Of a stretch of 6,197 bases of DNA, positions 1-6,197 are shown in pieces. Position numbers and translations under genes: made by a program. Where the stretch lies: NCBI GenBank assembly GCA_002392385.1, contig DGGX01000015.1, forward strand, positions 1 through 6,197, read 5' to 3'. The notes under the pieces are model-generated. The model saw only the letters and a program-made list of their open reading frames with translations. It had not been told where the DNA came from and made no database searches. The DNA is from Lachnospiraceae bacterium UBA3863. Its GTDB lineage: Bacteria > Bacillota > Clostridia > Lachnospirales > Lachnospiraceae. Positions within the stretch are counted from its first letter, which is position 1. Every line of letters begins with the position of its first letter.

Positions 1-2
1 CG

Positions 3-884
3 GAGAAGAGCGGCGTGACCAACCTCGCGCTGGAGGGCCTGCAGGGCATGGGCGCCTTTATCGGGGCACTCGCGGCGACGGTCGCGGCAGCGGCAGGGGC
101 GGCGGACTCCCAGACCAAGGTCCTGGCCTTTGTCTTCGCTGCGCTGGGCGGCGGCCTCTATGCCTGTGTCCACGCGGTGCTCTGCATCAAGTTCAAGGCC
201 AACCAGGTCATCAGCGGCGTGGTCATCAATATTCTGGCGGAAGCGGTGACCATCTTCCTGGTCAAGACCATCAACCGCGGCGTGTTCGGCAAGCCCAGCG
301 ACAAGATCGACCTGGGCGCCTCCATCCGCTTCACGGTGCCGGGCATCTCGGAGATCCCGGTGATCGGCGCTTTCTTCACCAGGGTCTATCCCTTCGAGGT
401 GATCATCATCGTCATCGCGGTGGTCGTCTGGTATCTGCTCTATAAGACGCCCCTGGGCATGCATATCCGTGCCTGCGGCGACAACCCCCACGCGGTGGAC
501 GCGGCCGGTATGGACGTGGCAAGGATCCGCTATTTTGCCGTCATGATGTCCGGCGCCCTGTCCGGCATCGCGGGCATGGCCTTCGCCTATTCCATTTCCG
601 CCAAGTTCTCGTCGGGCTTCTTTGTGGGCTATGGCTACCTGTCCATCGCGGCCCTGATCTTCGGCAACTGGACGATCCTGCCCACCCTGGGCGCCTGTCT
701 GGTATTCGGCATGGCCAAAAGCGCCGGCTATCAGCTGGTCATGTACCTGGGATATCCGTCGGCCTATCAGGACCTGGTCATGATCCTTCCCTATGTCCTG
801 ACCCTGCTCCTGCTGATCTTCCTGTCCAAACACAATCATTCCCCCAGGGCGCTGGGAGAGGTTTACGATAAGTCCAAACGCTGA
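3..884 (+). CDS. ABC transporter permease, BMP-family nucleoside/simple-sugar type (5' partial)
   Basis: Inner-membrane permease subunit of an ABC importer of the BPD_transp_2 type that works with a BmpA/Med-like lipoprotein; known systems of this kind carry nucleosides, but the substrate here is not readable. The frame is open to the window edge (293 visible residues). It begins inside the conserved family motif, read here as EKSGVTNLALEG, so the GTG at 15 is an internal valine codon and not the start; roughly 30 N-terminal residues should lie upstream. Several hydrophobic segments are visible (roughly residues 12-32, 38-60, 68-87, 127-146, 177-197, 208-237 and 256-275). The cytoplasmic coupling loop with RACGDNPHAVDAAGMDV lies at about 155-171. 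The C-terminal ALGEVYDKSKR tail resembles the family's usual ending. The ATPase, lipoprotein and partner permease genes are expected upstream. The stop codon abuts the next gene's ribosome binding site, so the two are probably co-transcribed. Family call is firm; substrate unknown. Confidence 0.9.
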   Translation, partial: EKSGVTNLALEGLQGMGAFIGALAATVAAAAGAADSQTKVLAFVFAALGGGLYACVHAVLCIKFKANQVISGVVINILAEAVTIFLVKTINRGVFGKPSDKIDLGASIRFTVPGISEIPVIGAFFTRVYPFEVIIIVIAVVVWYLLYKTPLGMHIRACGDNPHAVDAAGMDVARIRYFAVMMSGALSGIAGMAFAYSISAKFSSGFFVGYGYLSIAALIFGNWTILPTLGACLVFGMAKSAGYQLVMYLGYPSAYQDLVMILPYVLTLLLLIFLSKHNHSPRALGEVYDKSKR

Positions 885-888
885 GAGG
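884..888 (+). promoter_or_regulatory. Ribosome binding site of the M16C peptidase gene
   Basis: AGAGG, five bases before the ATG at 894, shares its first base with the TGA stop of the permease gene. This close packing suggests translational coupling between the two genes and supports the ATG at 894 as the start. Confidence 0.65.
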
Positions 889-893
889 TCTAT

Positions 894-3866
894 ATGCCCG
901 ATAAAGAGTACACAGAATTCCTTCCTTCACAGATCCCGGCCGCCTATGAGGAGGTACAGGAGAGGCCGCTTCCCGACCTGGGCGTCACAGGACACCTGCT
1001 GCGCCACCGCAGGACTGGCGCCAGAGTGCTGCTGATGCCCTGCAGCGATACCAATAAGGTCTTCAGCATCGGCTTCCGGACACCGCCCGCGGACTCCACC
1101 GGCGTGGCCCACATCATTGAGCACACGGTGCTGTGCGGATCCGAGAAGTTCCCTCTGCGGGACCCCTTCAAGCTTCTGGTCAAGAGCTCTCTCAAGACCT
1201 TCCTCAACGCCATGACCTATCCGGACAGGACGGTCTATCCCTGTGCCAGCTGCAATGACCAGGATTTCCGCAACCTGATGCATGTGTATCTGGACGCGGT
1301 ATTCTATCCAAACATCTACCGGGAAGAGAATATCTTCCGGCAGGAGGGATGGCACTACGAGATCGACCCCGCCACGGGGGAGCTCAAGGTCAACGGCGTC
1401 GTCTACAACGAGATGAAGGGAGCCCTGTCCTCGCCGGAGGATGTGCTGGGAAGGGAGATCTACGCGACACTCTTTCCCCATACGCCCTACGCGGTGGAGT
1501 CCGGGGGCGACCCGGAGGTGATCCCGGAGCTGACCTATGAGGCCTATCTGGATTTCCACCGCAGATACTATCATCCATCCAACAGCTTCATCGTCCTCTA
1601 CGGCGATATGGACATGGCGGAGCGTCTGGACTTCATGGACAGGGAGTACCTGTCCAGGTTCGACAGACTCGTTATCGACTCCACGATCCCGGTAGAGCCG
1701 CCCTTCGACCATATGGCGGTGGCTGAGCGCAGCTATTCCATCATGGAAGACGAGGATACGGAGGGCAAGACCTATCTGGCACTGAACATATGCCTGGGCC
1801 AGGACACACTGGACGAGAAGACGGCCGTGGGTCTGCAGGTCCTGGACTATGTGCTGGGGAGCGCGGAGGGCGCCCCTCTCAAGCAGGCCCTGCGGGAACG
1901 CGGGATCGGCGAGAACATCATGACGTCCGTGGACACAGAGCTGAGACAGCCGGTCTACTCGATCGTGGCGCAGAATACGGATCCGGAGAGGCAGGAGGAG
2001 TTCCTCCAGGTCATCCGGGAGACCCTGACGGCGCTGGCGGACCGGGGCATCGACCGGAAGGCTCTGCTGGCCGGTATTTCCTATTTCGAATTCCGTTTCC
2101 GGGAGGCCAACTACGGGACCACGCCCAAGGGTCTGATCTACGGACTGGCCGCCATGGAGACCTGGCTCTACCATGAGGACGATCCCTGGCGGGGCCTCAA
2201 TATCTGCCACTATTACGAAGAACTCCGCAAGGACATGGAGAATGGCTATTTTGAGGATCTCATCCGCCGCTGTCTCCTGGACCCGGTCCACGCCAGCCTC
2301 CTGATCCTGCGTCCCGAGAAGGGCCTTGCGGTCCGCATGGAGAACCTCCTCAGGCAGAAGCTCAGGGACAAGGCGGCTTCCTTCACCCAGGAAGACTTGA
2401 AACGAGTGGCTGAGGAGGAGGAGTCTCTGCGGCGCTGGCAGCAGAAGGAAGACAGCCCGGAGGCCATTGCCTCCATTCCGAGCCTGAAGAGAGAGGAACT
2501 GCGCAGAGAGGCCCAGGCCCCTGTCAACAGACTCTTTGAAGAGAATGGCATCCGCCTTCTGGCTCACGAGCTGGATACTAACGGCATCATCTATCTCCGG
2601 TTCCTCTTCGATATGGAAAACCTGCCGGAGCGGCTCTATCCCTGCGTCCCGGTCCTCAAGACCCTTCTGGGGACCCTGGACACGGCCCATTATTCCTATG
2701 CCGAGCTGGATCAGGAGATCCATATCCGGACCGGCGGCATGAACGTGAGCTCGGACGTTTTCCCAAATCCGGCCTATAAGAGAGGCTATACCTCCTATTT
2801 CATCCTGTCCGGCAAGTGCTTCTCCGGCTCCCTGGAGGACCTGCTGGAGCTGACCCGGGAGATCGGTCTGACGACCCGGTTCGAGGACGGGGGACGGATC
2901 TGCGAGGTCCTGGAGGAGGAACGCGCGGGACAGAGGTACATGTTCATGTCCTCAGGGCATAACACGGCTTCTGTCAAGGCCTCGTCCTCCTTCCGTGAGA
3001 TATCCGCCCTGTCGGATCTTCTGAACGGCCACCTGGCCTTCCGCAACCTGGACGGCCTGTGCAACAGGATCCTCTCGGATGACGAGGACCTGCGCGACCG
3101 GAGTCTGGCGGACCTGCGCGCGGACATGGAGGAGACCCTCCGCTGCCTGCTGCGGCCGGAGAACCTGCTGGTGGACTGCTCAGCCTCCGCGGAGGATCTG
3201 GCGCGTGTCCGCGGCCTCCTGCCGGCCTGGACAGAGGCCCTGCATACAGAGGAGACAGAAAAGGGCTGCTTCCGTCCCGCCCTGGGAGAGAAGAAAAAGG
3301 CCTATATCACGCCGGGACAGGTGCAGTTCGTCTGCCGCGCCGGTATCTTCGAGAGCCCGGAAAGGCCTTATACCGGCGCCCTCAGAGTCCTGCGCGTCCA
3401 TCTGGCCTACAACTATCTGTGGCCCCAGGTCAGAGAGAAGGGCGGGGCCTACGGCTGCATGAGCGGCTTCAGCAAGAGCGGAGTCGCCTACATGGTCTCT
3501 TACCGGGATCCTCACCTTGTCTCTACGGAGAAGGTCTTTGAGGCGGCCGCTGATTTTGTCAGGAACAATGTGCCGGATGAGGAGGAGCTGACAAGGCTCA
3601 TCATCGGTACCATCTCCGACCTGGACCAGCCCATGAACCCGGCTGTCCTTGGCGTCTACTCCCTTTATGCCTATCTGCAGGGAGATACGGCGGAGGATTT
3701 CCAGAAGGAGCGGGATGAGATCCTCGACTGTACGCCCGATACCCTTCGCGGGCTGGCAGATTATCTGGACGCCGTCATGGAGACCGGCGCCTTCTGTGTG
3801 GTGGGATCGGAGAACAAGATCAGAGAGAACGAAGTATTGTTTAACAGCATAGAGAAGCTGTTTTGA
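894..3866 (+). CDS. M16C family zinc metallopeptidase (presequence protease/Cym1-like)
   Basis: Large clamshell peptidase related to mitochondrial PreP/Cym1, which degrades unstructured peptides inside a closed chamber. The 990 residues match the family's usual length of about 970-1000. The inverted zinc motif HIIEH is at residues 73-77 (H73 and H77 as ligands, E76 as catalytic base), and NEMKG supplies the likely third ligand at E173, about 96 residues on, as in PreP. The M16C-associated middle domain runs from roughly residue 470 to 720 and starts with a charged helical hinge. In the C-terminal half, R847 and Y853 in REKGGAYG match the Arg/Tyr pair that binds substrate in PreP. No signal peptide or membrane segment is seen, so it is probably cytosolic. 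It lies 9 bases after a permease gene and 15 before era, presumably in the same transcript. The peptide substrate is unknown and no regulator site is visible. All landmarks are intact, so it looks active. Confidence 0.95.
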   Translation: MPDKEYTEFLPSQIPAAYEEVQERPLPDLGVTGHLLRHRRTGARVLLMPCSDTNKVFSIGFRTPPADSTGVAHIIEHTVLCGSEKFPLRDPFKLLVKSSLKTFLNAMTYPDRTVYPCASCNDQDFRNLMHVYLDAVFYPNIYREENIFRQEGWHYEIDPATGELKVNGVVYNEMKGALSSPEDVLGREIYATLFPHTPYAVESGGDPEVIPELTYEAYLDFHRRYYHPSNSFIVLYGDMDMAERLDFMDREYLSRFDRLVIDSTIPVEPPFDHMAVAERSYSIMEDEDTEGKTYLALNICLGQDTLDEKTAVGLQVLDYVLGSAEGAPLKQALRERGIGENIMTSVDTELRQPVYSIVAQNTDPERQEEFLQVIRETLTALADRGIDRKALLAGISYFEFRFREANYGTTPKGLIYGLAAMETWLYHEDDPWRGLNICHYYEELRKDMENGYFEDLIRRCLLDPVHASLLILRPEKGLAVRMENLLRQKLRDKAASFTQEDLKRVAEEEESLRRWQQKEDSPEAIASIPSLKREELRREAQAPVNRLFEENGIRLLAHELDTNGIIYLRFLFDMENLPERLYPCVPVLKTLLGTLDTAHYSYAELDQEIHIRTGGMNVSSDVFPNPAYKRGYTSYFILSGKCFSGSLEDLLELTREIGLTTRFEDGGRICEVLEEERAGQRYMFMSSGHNTASVKASSSFREISALSDLLNGHLAFRNLDGLCNRILSDDEDLRDRSLADLRADMEETLRCLLRPENLLVDCSASAEDLARVRGLLPAWTEALHTEETEKGCFRPALGEKKKAYITPGQVQFVCRAGIFESPERPYTGALRVLRVHLAYNYLWPQVREKGGAYGCMSGFSKSGVAYMVSYRDPHLVSTEKVFEAAADFVRNNVPDEEELTRLIIGTISDLDQPMNPAVLGVYSLYAYLQGDTAEDFQKERDEILDCTPDTLRGLADYLDAVMETGAFCVVGSENKIRENEVLFNSIEKLF

Positions 3867-3870
3867 GAAC

Positions 3871-3876
3871 AGGAGG
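3871..3876 (+). promoter_or_regulatory. Ribosome binding site that fixes the TTG start of era
   Basis: A perfect AGGAGG lies five bases before TTG at 3882. The in-frame ATG codons at 3903 and 3909 have no comparable purine tract at the right distance, so this site selects the TTG start. Confidence 0.8.
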
Positions 3877-3881
3877 CAGCA

Positions 3882-4865
3882 TTGGCAGATCCGCGGGAGA
3901 CCATGGATATGGAAACAGGTGACAAGAGGGAGACCAGGGCTGGTTTTGTCACCATCATAGGAAGGCCCAACGTGGGCAAGTCCACCCTCATGAACCGGCT
4001 GATCGGGCAGAAGATCGCCATCACGTCCTACAAGCCGCAGACCACCAGGAAGAGGGTCCGGACGGTCTGCACGGAGGAGAGAGGGCAGATCGTCTTTCTT
4101 GACACGCCGGGCATCTACAAGGCCCCCAACCGGCTGGGCGAATATATGTACAGGGCCGCCCTGGGCACCCTCAAGGAAGTGGATCTGATCCTGTGGCTGG
4201 TGACCCCGGCCGCCAAGGTATCGGAGGACGAGAAGGCCATCGCCGCCCTGCTGAGAGAGGTCTCCACGCCGGTCCTTCTGGTCATCAACAAGACCGATAC
4301 GGTCAAAAAGGAGGCCCTGCTGCCGGTCATGGCGGCCTATACGGACCTTTCCGCCGAGGAAGGGGAGGAGGCCCCCGGGCGCTACGCCGAGATCCTGCCG
4401 GTCAGCGCCAGGACCGGAGAGGGCGTGGAGGAGCTCATGGACTGCATCTTCCGTTATCTTCCTGTTGGCCAGCCCTTCTACGACGAGGATACCGTCACCA
4501 CGGAGACGGAGCGGGAGATCGCTGCGGAAATGATCCGCGAGAAGGCCCTGCGTCTCCTGCAGGAGGAGGTGCCTCACGGGATCGCCGTGACGGTGGAGCA
4601 GTTCAAATACAGGAAGCGTAAGGACGGCAGAGAGATCTGCGATATCGAAGCTTCCGTGATCTGTGAGAAGAATTCGCACAAGGGCATCATCATCGGCAGG
4701 GGCGGCGCCATGCTGGGCAAGATCGGTACGGCAGCGCGTAAGGATATAGAAGAACTGCTGCAGACCCAGGTCAATCTCAAGCTCTTCGTGAAGGTGAGAA
4801 AAGACTGGAAGGACAGCGACCTGCAGCTGAAAAGCTTCGGCTATGACATGAAGGAGCTCCGTTGA
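3882..4865 (+). CDS. era: GTPase Era, 30S ribosome assembly factor
   Basis: Era binds the 3' end of 16S rRNA and helps mature the 30S subunit, acting in the cytosol and at the membrane. The 327 residues contain a full G domain followed by a KH domain. G1 is GRPNVGKS at 27-34, the G2 region is PQTTR at 52-56, G3 is DTPG at 74-77, G4 is NKTD at 136-139 and G5 is VSAR at 174-177. The KH domain (about 210-310) has a GRGG loop at 272-275 and the family's VKVRKDWK stretch near 303-310. The TTG start is chosen for the perfect AGGAGG five bases upstream; ATG at 3903 or 3909 would shorten the protein by seven or nine residues. It is somewhat longer than the usual ~300 residues because of about 20 residues before the G domain and a short acidic insert near 157-165. 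It overlaps recO by four bases, an arrangement common in Firmicutes. Confidence 0.97.
   Translation: MADPRETMDMETGDKRETRAGFVTIIGRPNVGKSTLMNRLIGQKIAITSYKPQTTRKRVRTVCTEERGQIVFLDTPGIYKAPNRLGEYMYRAALGTLKEVDLILWLVTPAAKVSEDEKAIAALLREVSTPVLLVINKTDTVKKEALLPVMAAYTDLSAEEGEEAPGRYAEILPVSARTGEGVEELMDCIFRYLPVGQPFYDEDTVTTETEREIAAEMIREKALRLLQEEVPHGIAVTVEQFKYRKRKDGREICDIEASVICEKNSHKGIIIGRGGAMLGKIGTAARKDIEELLQTQVNLKLFVKVRKDWKDSDLQLKSFGYDMKELR
4851..4856 (+). promoter_or_regulatory. Ribosome binding site that fixes the TTG start of recO
   Basis: AAGGAG lies inside the last codons of era, five bases before TTG at 4862. No ATG in the recO frame precedes the conserved N-terminal strand with a suitable site, so this supports the overlapping TTG start and coupling to era translation. 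Confidence 0.75.
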
Positions 4866-5545
4866 GCAGAGAGAGCGGGAACAGTTACGAGGAAGTGACC
4901 GGCATGGTCCTCCGTAGTACGCCGGCCGGTGAGTATGACCGGCGGGTGGTGCTGCTGACCAGGGAGAAGGGCAGGATCAGTGCCTTCGCCAGGGGGGCCA
5001 GGAAGCCGGGGAGTCCTCTGATGGGACCCGCTTCTCCTTTTGCCTTCGGGAGATTCCGGCTGTTTGCCGGCAGATCCTCCTACCTGCTTCTGGAGGCCCG
5101 GATCGACGAGTATTTCCAGGAACTGCGGGCGGACGTGCTGGCCGCCTGCTACGCCTCCTATTTCACGGAGGTCTCCGAGTATGTGAGCCGGGAGAACCAG
5201 GACGGTTCGGCCCAGCTCCTCCTTCTCTACCAGGCCCTGCAGGCCCTGCGCAGCCCCAGGCTGTCCCCCCGCCTGACCCGCTGCATCTTCGAGATCCGGA
5301 CAGTGATCCTCCAGGGAGAATACCCGGGCCTGGGCGAGGGGGAGAGGCTCCATCCGGCCGCCATGCAGGCCCTGTCTCACATCGAGACCTCACCCAACAA
5401 GGGCCTTTTCGGCATCGGCCTGGCGGAGGAGGCCCTGACGGACCTGGAAGCCTGGTCCCGCAGGGTGATCCGCCGCTCGTTAGAGCATGATTTCTCCAGT
5501 CTGGCCATACTGGAAATGATGACAGATGGTGTAGGGAACAGTTGA
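4862..5545 (+). CDS. recO: DNA repair protein RecO
   Basis: RecO works with RecR (and RecF) to load RecA onto SSB-coated single-stranded DNA in gap repair and recombination. The 227 residues begin with the OB-fold, seen as EEVTGMVLRS at 10-19, EYDRRVVLLTREKGRISAFARGARKP at 24-49 and a strand near 71-80. A helical C-terminal domain follows (about 87-220), including RLTRCIFEIR at 137-146. The start is TTG at 4862, five bases after AAGGAG; it overlaps the era stop as TTGA. Only two cysteines are present (96 and 141), so the four-cysteine zinc finger found in many RecO proteins is missing. The protein is slightly shorter than the usual ~240-250 residues, consistent with that loss rather than with truncation, since the C-terminal helix is present. 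The last codons overlap the -35 box of the glyQS promoter. Confidence 0.94.
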   Translation: MSRESGNSYEEVTGMVLRSTPAGEYDRRVVLLTREKGRISAFARGARKPGSPLMGPASPFAFGRFRLFAGRSSYLLLEARIDEYFQELRADVLAACYASYFTEVSEYVSRENQDGSAQLLLLYQALQALRSPRLSPRLTRCIFEIRTVILQGEYPGLGEGERLHPAAMQALSHIETSPNKGLFGIGLAEEALTDLEAWSRRVIRRSLEHDFSSLAILEMMTDGVGNS

Positions 5546-5570
5546 AAAAAGCAATTCTCTACATTATAAT
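5542..5570 (+). promoter_or_regulatory. Sigma-A-type promoter of glyQS
   Basis: TTGAAA at 5542-5547 and TATAAT at 5565-5570 are separated by exactly 17 bases, one mismatch from the full consensus. The -35 box contains the TGA stop of recO. Transcription should begin near 5577, giving a leader of about 45 bases. The 76-base gap between recO and glyQS is strikingly AT-rich against its surroundings. No terminator hairpin precedes it, so readthrough from recO may also feed glyQS. Confidence 0.8.
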
Positions 5571-5574
5571 AATG
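5562..5574 (+). repeat. 13-base palindrome over the glyQS -10 box
   Basis: CATTAT and ATAATG are perfect inverted repeats around a single central A at 5568 and cover the -10 hexamer. A looser outer pair, CAATT at 5552-5556 and AATTG at 5576-5580, flanks it. It could be an operator, but AT-rich -10 regions form such palindromes easily, so function is doubtful. Confidence 0.3.
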
Positions 5575-5607
5575 AAATTGCGCAGGCATCGGACAATTGA
5601 CTGTAAA

Positions 5608-5613
5608 AAGGAG
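5608..5613 (+). promoter_or_regulatory. Ribosome binding site of glyQS
   Basis: AAGGAG, preceded by an A run, lies eight bases before ATG at 5622. It fixes the start of the synthetase. Confidence 0.8.
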
Positions 5614-5621
5614 CACACGTC

Positions 5622-6197
5622 ATGGAAAAAACTATGGACAAGATCGTTGCTCTGGCGAATGCCAGAGGTTTTATTTATCCCGGTTCCCAGATCTACGGCG
5701 GTCTGGCCAATACCTGGGACTACGGCAACCTGGGCGTGGAGCTCAAGAATAACGTTAAGAAGGCGTGGTGGCAGAAGTTCGTGCAGGAGAGCCCGGAGAA
5801 CGTGGGCGTTGACTGCGCTATCCTTATGAATCCCCGCACCTGGGTGGCCAGCGGCCATCTGAAGAGCTTCTCCGACCCGCTCATGGACTGCAAGAGCTGC
5901 GGCGAGCGTTTCCGCGCCGACAAGCTGATCGAGGACTATGCCGCGGAGCATGACATGACCCTCGACGGCAGCGTAGACGGCTGGACCAACGACGAGATGA
6001 TGAGCTTCATCAACAAGTTCGAGGTTCCCTGCCCCAGCTGCGGCAAGCACCGCTGGACCGACATCCGTCAGTTCAACCTGATGTTCAAGACCCTCCAAGG
6101 GGTCACCGAGGACACCAAGGCGGAGCTGTATCTGCGCCCCGAGACCGCGCAGGGGATCTTTGTCAACTTCGCGAATATCCAGCGCACCACGCGCAAG
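5622..6197 (+). CDS. glyQS: Glycine--tRNA ligase, single-chain (alpha2) type, 3' partial
   Basis: Class II aminoacyl-tRNA synthetase that charges tRNA-Gly with glycine in the cytosol. The first 192 codons are present and the frame is open to the window end; the full enzyme is usually about 460 residues. The N-terminal [18 protein letters not shown] (10-27) and [13 protein letters not shown] (32-44) are typical of the homodimeric form found in Firmicutes, Actinobacteria and eukaryotes, not of the two-subunit GlyQ/GlyS enzyme. The motif 1 region is at about 70-87 ([11 protein letters not shown]). Two CxxC pairs (C90/C93 and C137/C140) probably bind zinc. Motif 2 begins with [13 protein letters not shown] at 171-183 (R172, E174) and is cut off just after. 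ATG at 5622 follows AAGGAG at 5608-5613, and a near-consensus promoter lies directly upstream. The leader is far too short for a T-box. Placement after era-recO is common in Firmicutes. Confidence 0.96.
   Translation, partial: MEKTMDKIVALANARGFIYPGSQIYGGLANTWDYGNLGVELKNNVKKAWWQKFVQESPENVGVDCAILMNPRTWVASGHLKSFSDPLMDCKSCGERFRADKLIEDYAAEHDMTLDGSVDGWTNDEMMSFINKFEVPCPSCGKHRWTDIRQFNLMFKTLQGVTEDTKAELYLRPETAQGIFVNFANIQRTTRK

Noticed and set aside
15..17. GTG at 15 as the start of the permease gene
   Set aside because: The frame stays open upstream, and the valine sits inside the conserved EKSGVTNLALEG motif that lies well after the N terminus in this family.
927..2723. Long antisense open frame (598 codons) opposite the M16C peptidase gene
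   Set aside because: It lies wholly antisense to a gene with clear catalytic motifs, has no recognisable domain, and is the kind of open frame produced by GC-rich codon use on the coding strand.
3180..4679. Antisense open frame (499 codons) spanning the peptidase-era junction
   Set aside because: It crosses two well-supported genes on the other strand and its translation resembles no family I recognise; treated as a codon-bias shadow.
5231..5248. Two tandem copies of CAGGCCCTG in recO
   Set aside because: They encode QALQAL in a helix, are only two units, and are in frame; this looks like chance in GC-rich coding sequence.
5563..5568. Minus-strand TATAAT within the recO-glyQS gap, suggesting a divergent promoter
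   Set aside because: It comes from the palindrome over the -10 box; no -35-like sequence lies at 16-18 bases and no minus-strand gene follows.
5597..5621. Second possible -35 box (TTGACT at 5597-5602)
   Set aside because: No -10-like hexamer lies 16-18 bases downstream; that position is the glyQS start codon.
5542..5829. 95-codon open frame from TTG 5542 overlapping the start of glyQS
   Set aside because: From 5622 it is out of frame with a clearly recognisable glycyl-tRNA synthetase, and its translation is low-complexity and arginine-rich.

Overview
The window is a compact, GC-rich stretch of ordinary bacterial chromosome with every gene on the + strand. The protein families, the single-chain glycyl-tRNA synthetase, the strong AGGAGG-type ribosome binding sites and the order M16C peptidase - era - recO - glycyl-tRNA synthetase suggest a Firmicute of class Clostridia, most likely a GC-rich member of Lachnospiraceae. 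That placement is inferred from gene content and remembered protein style, not from a database search.

Layout: (1) positions 3-884 hold the 3' part of an inner-membrane ABC permease of the BMP-lipoprotein-associated nucleoside/simple-sugar type, whose start lies outside the window. (2) After a 9-base gap, 894-3866 encodes a full-length 990-residue M16C (presequence-protease/Cym1-like) zinc peptidase with all its recognisable catalytic residues. (3) After 15 bases, 3882-4865 encodes the ribosome-assembly GTPase Era from a TTG start. (4) recO (4862-5545), also from a TTG start, overlaps the era stop by four bases. (5) A near-consensus sigma-A promoter begins inside the recO stop codon and drives glyQS (5622 to the window end), which is cut off inside class II motif 2.

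The first four genes look co-transcribed: there is no room for a terminator or promoter between them, and each has its own Shine-Dalgarno sequence inside or just after the preceding gene. Era (30S maturation), RecO (RecFOR repair) and GlyRS (translation) form a well-known Firmicute housekeeping neighbourhood. The M16C peptidase presumably clears oligopeptides in the cytosol, and the permease belongs to an importer whose other genes lie upstream. I saw no RNA gene, mobile element, CRISPR array, riboswitch or intrinsic terminator. Nothing here looks like an undescribed system. The points worth a second look are the peptidase upstream of era, the consecutive TTG starts, the glyQS promoter overlapping recO without a T-box leader, and a RecO without the zinc-finger cysteines.
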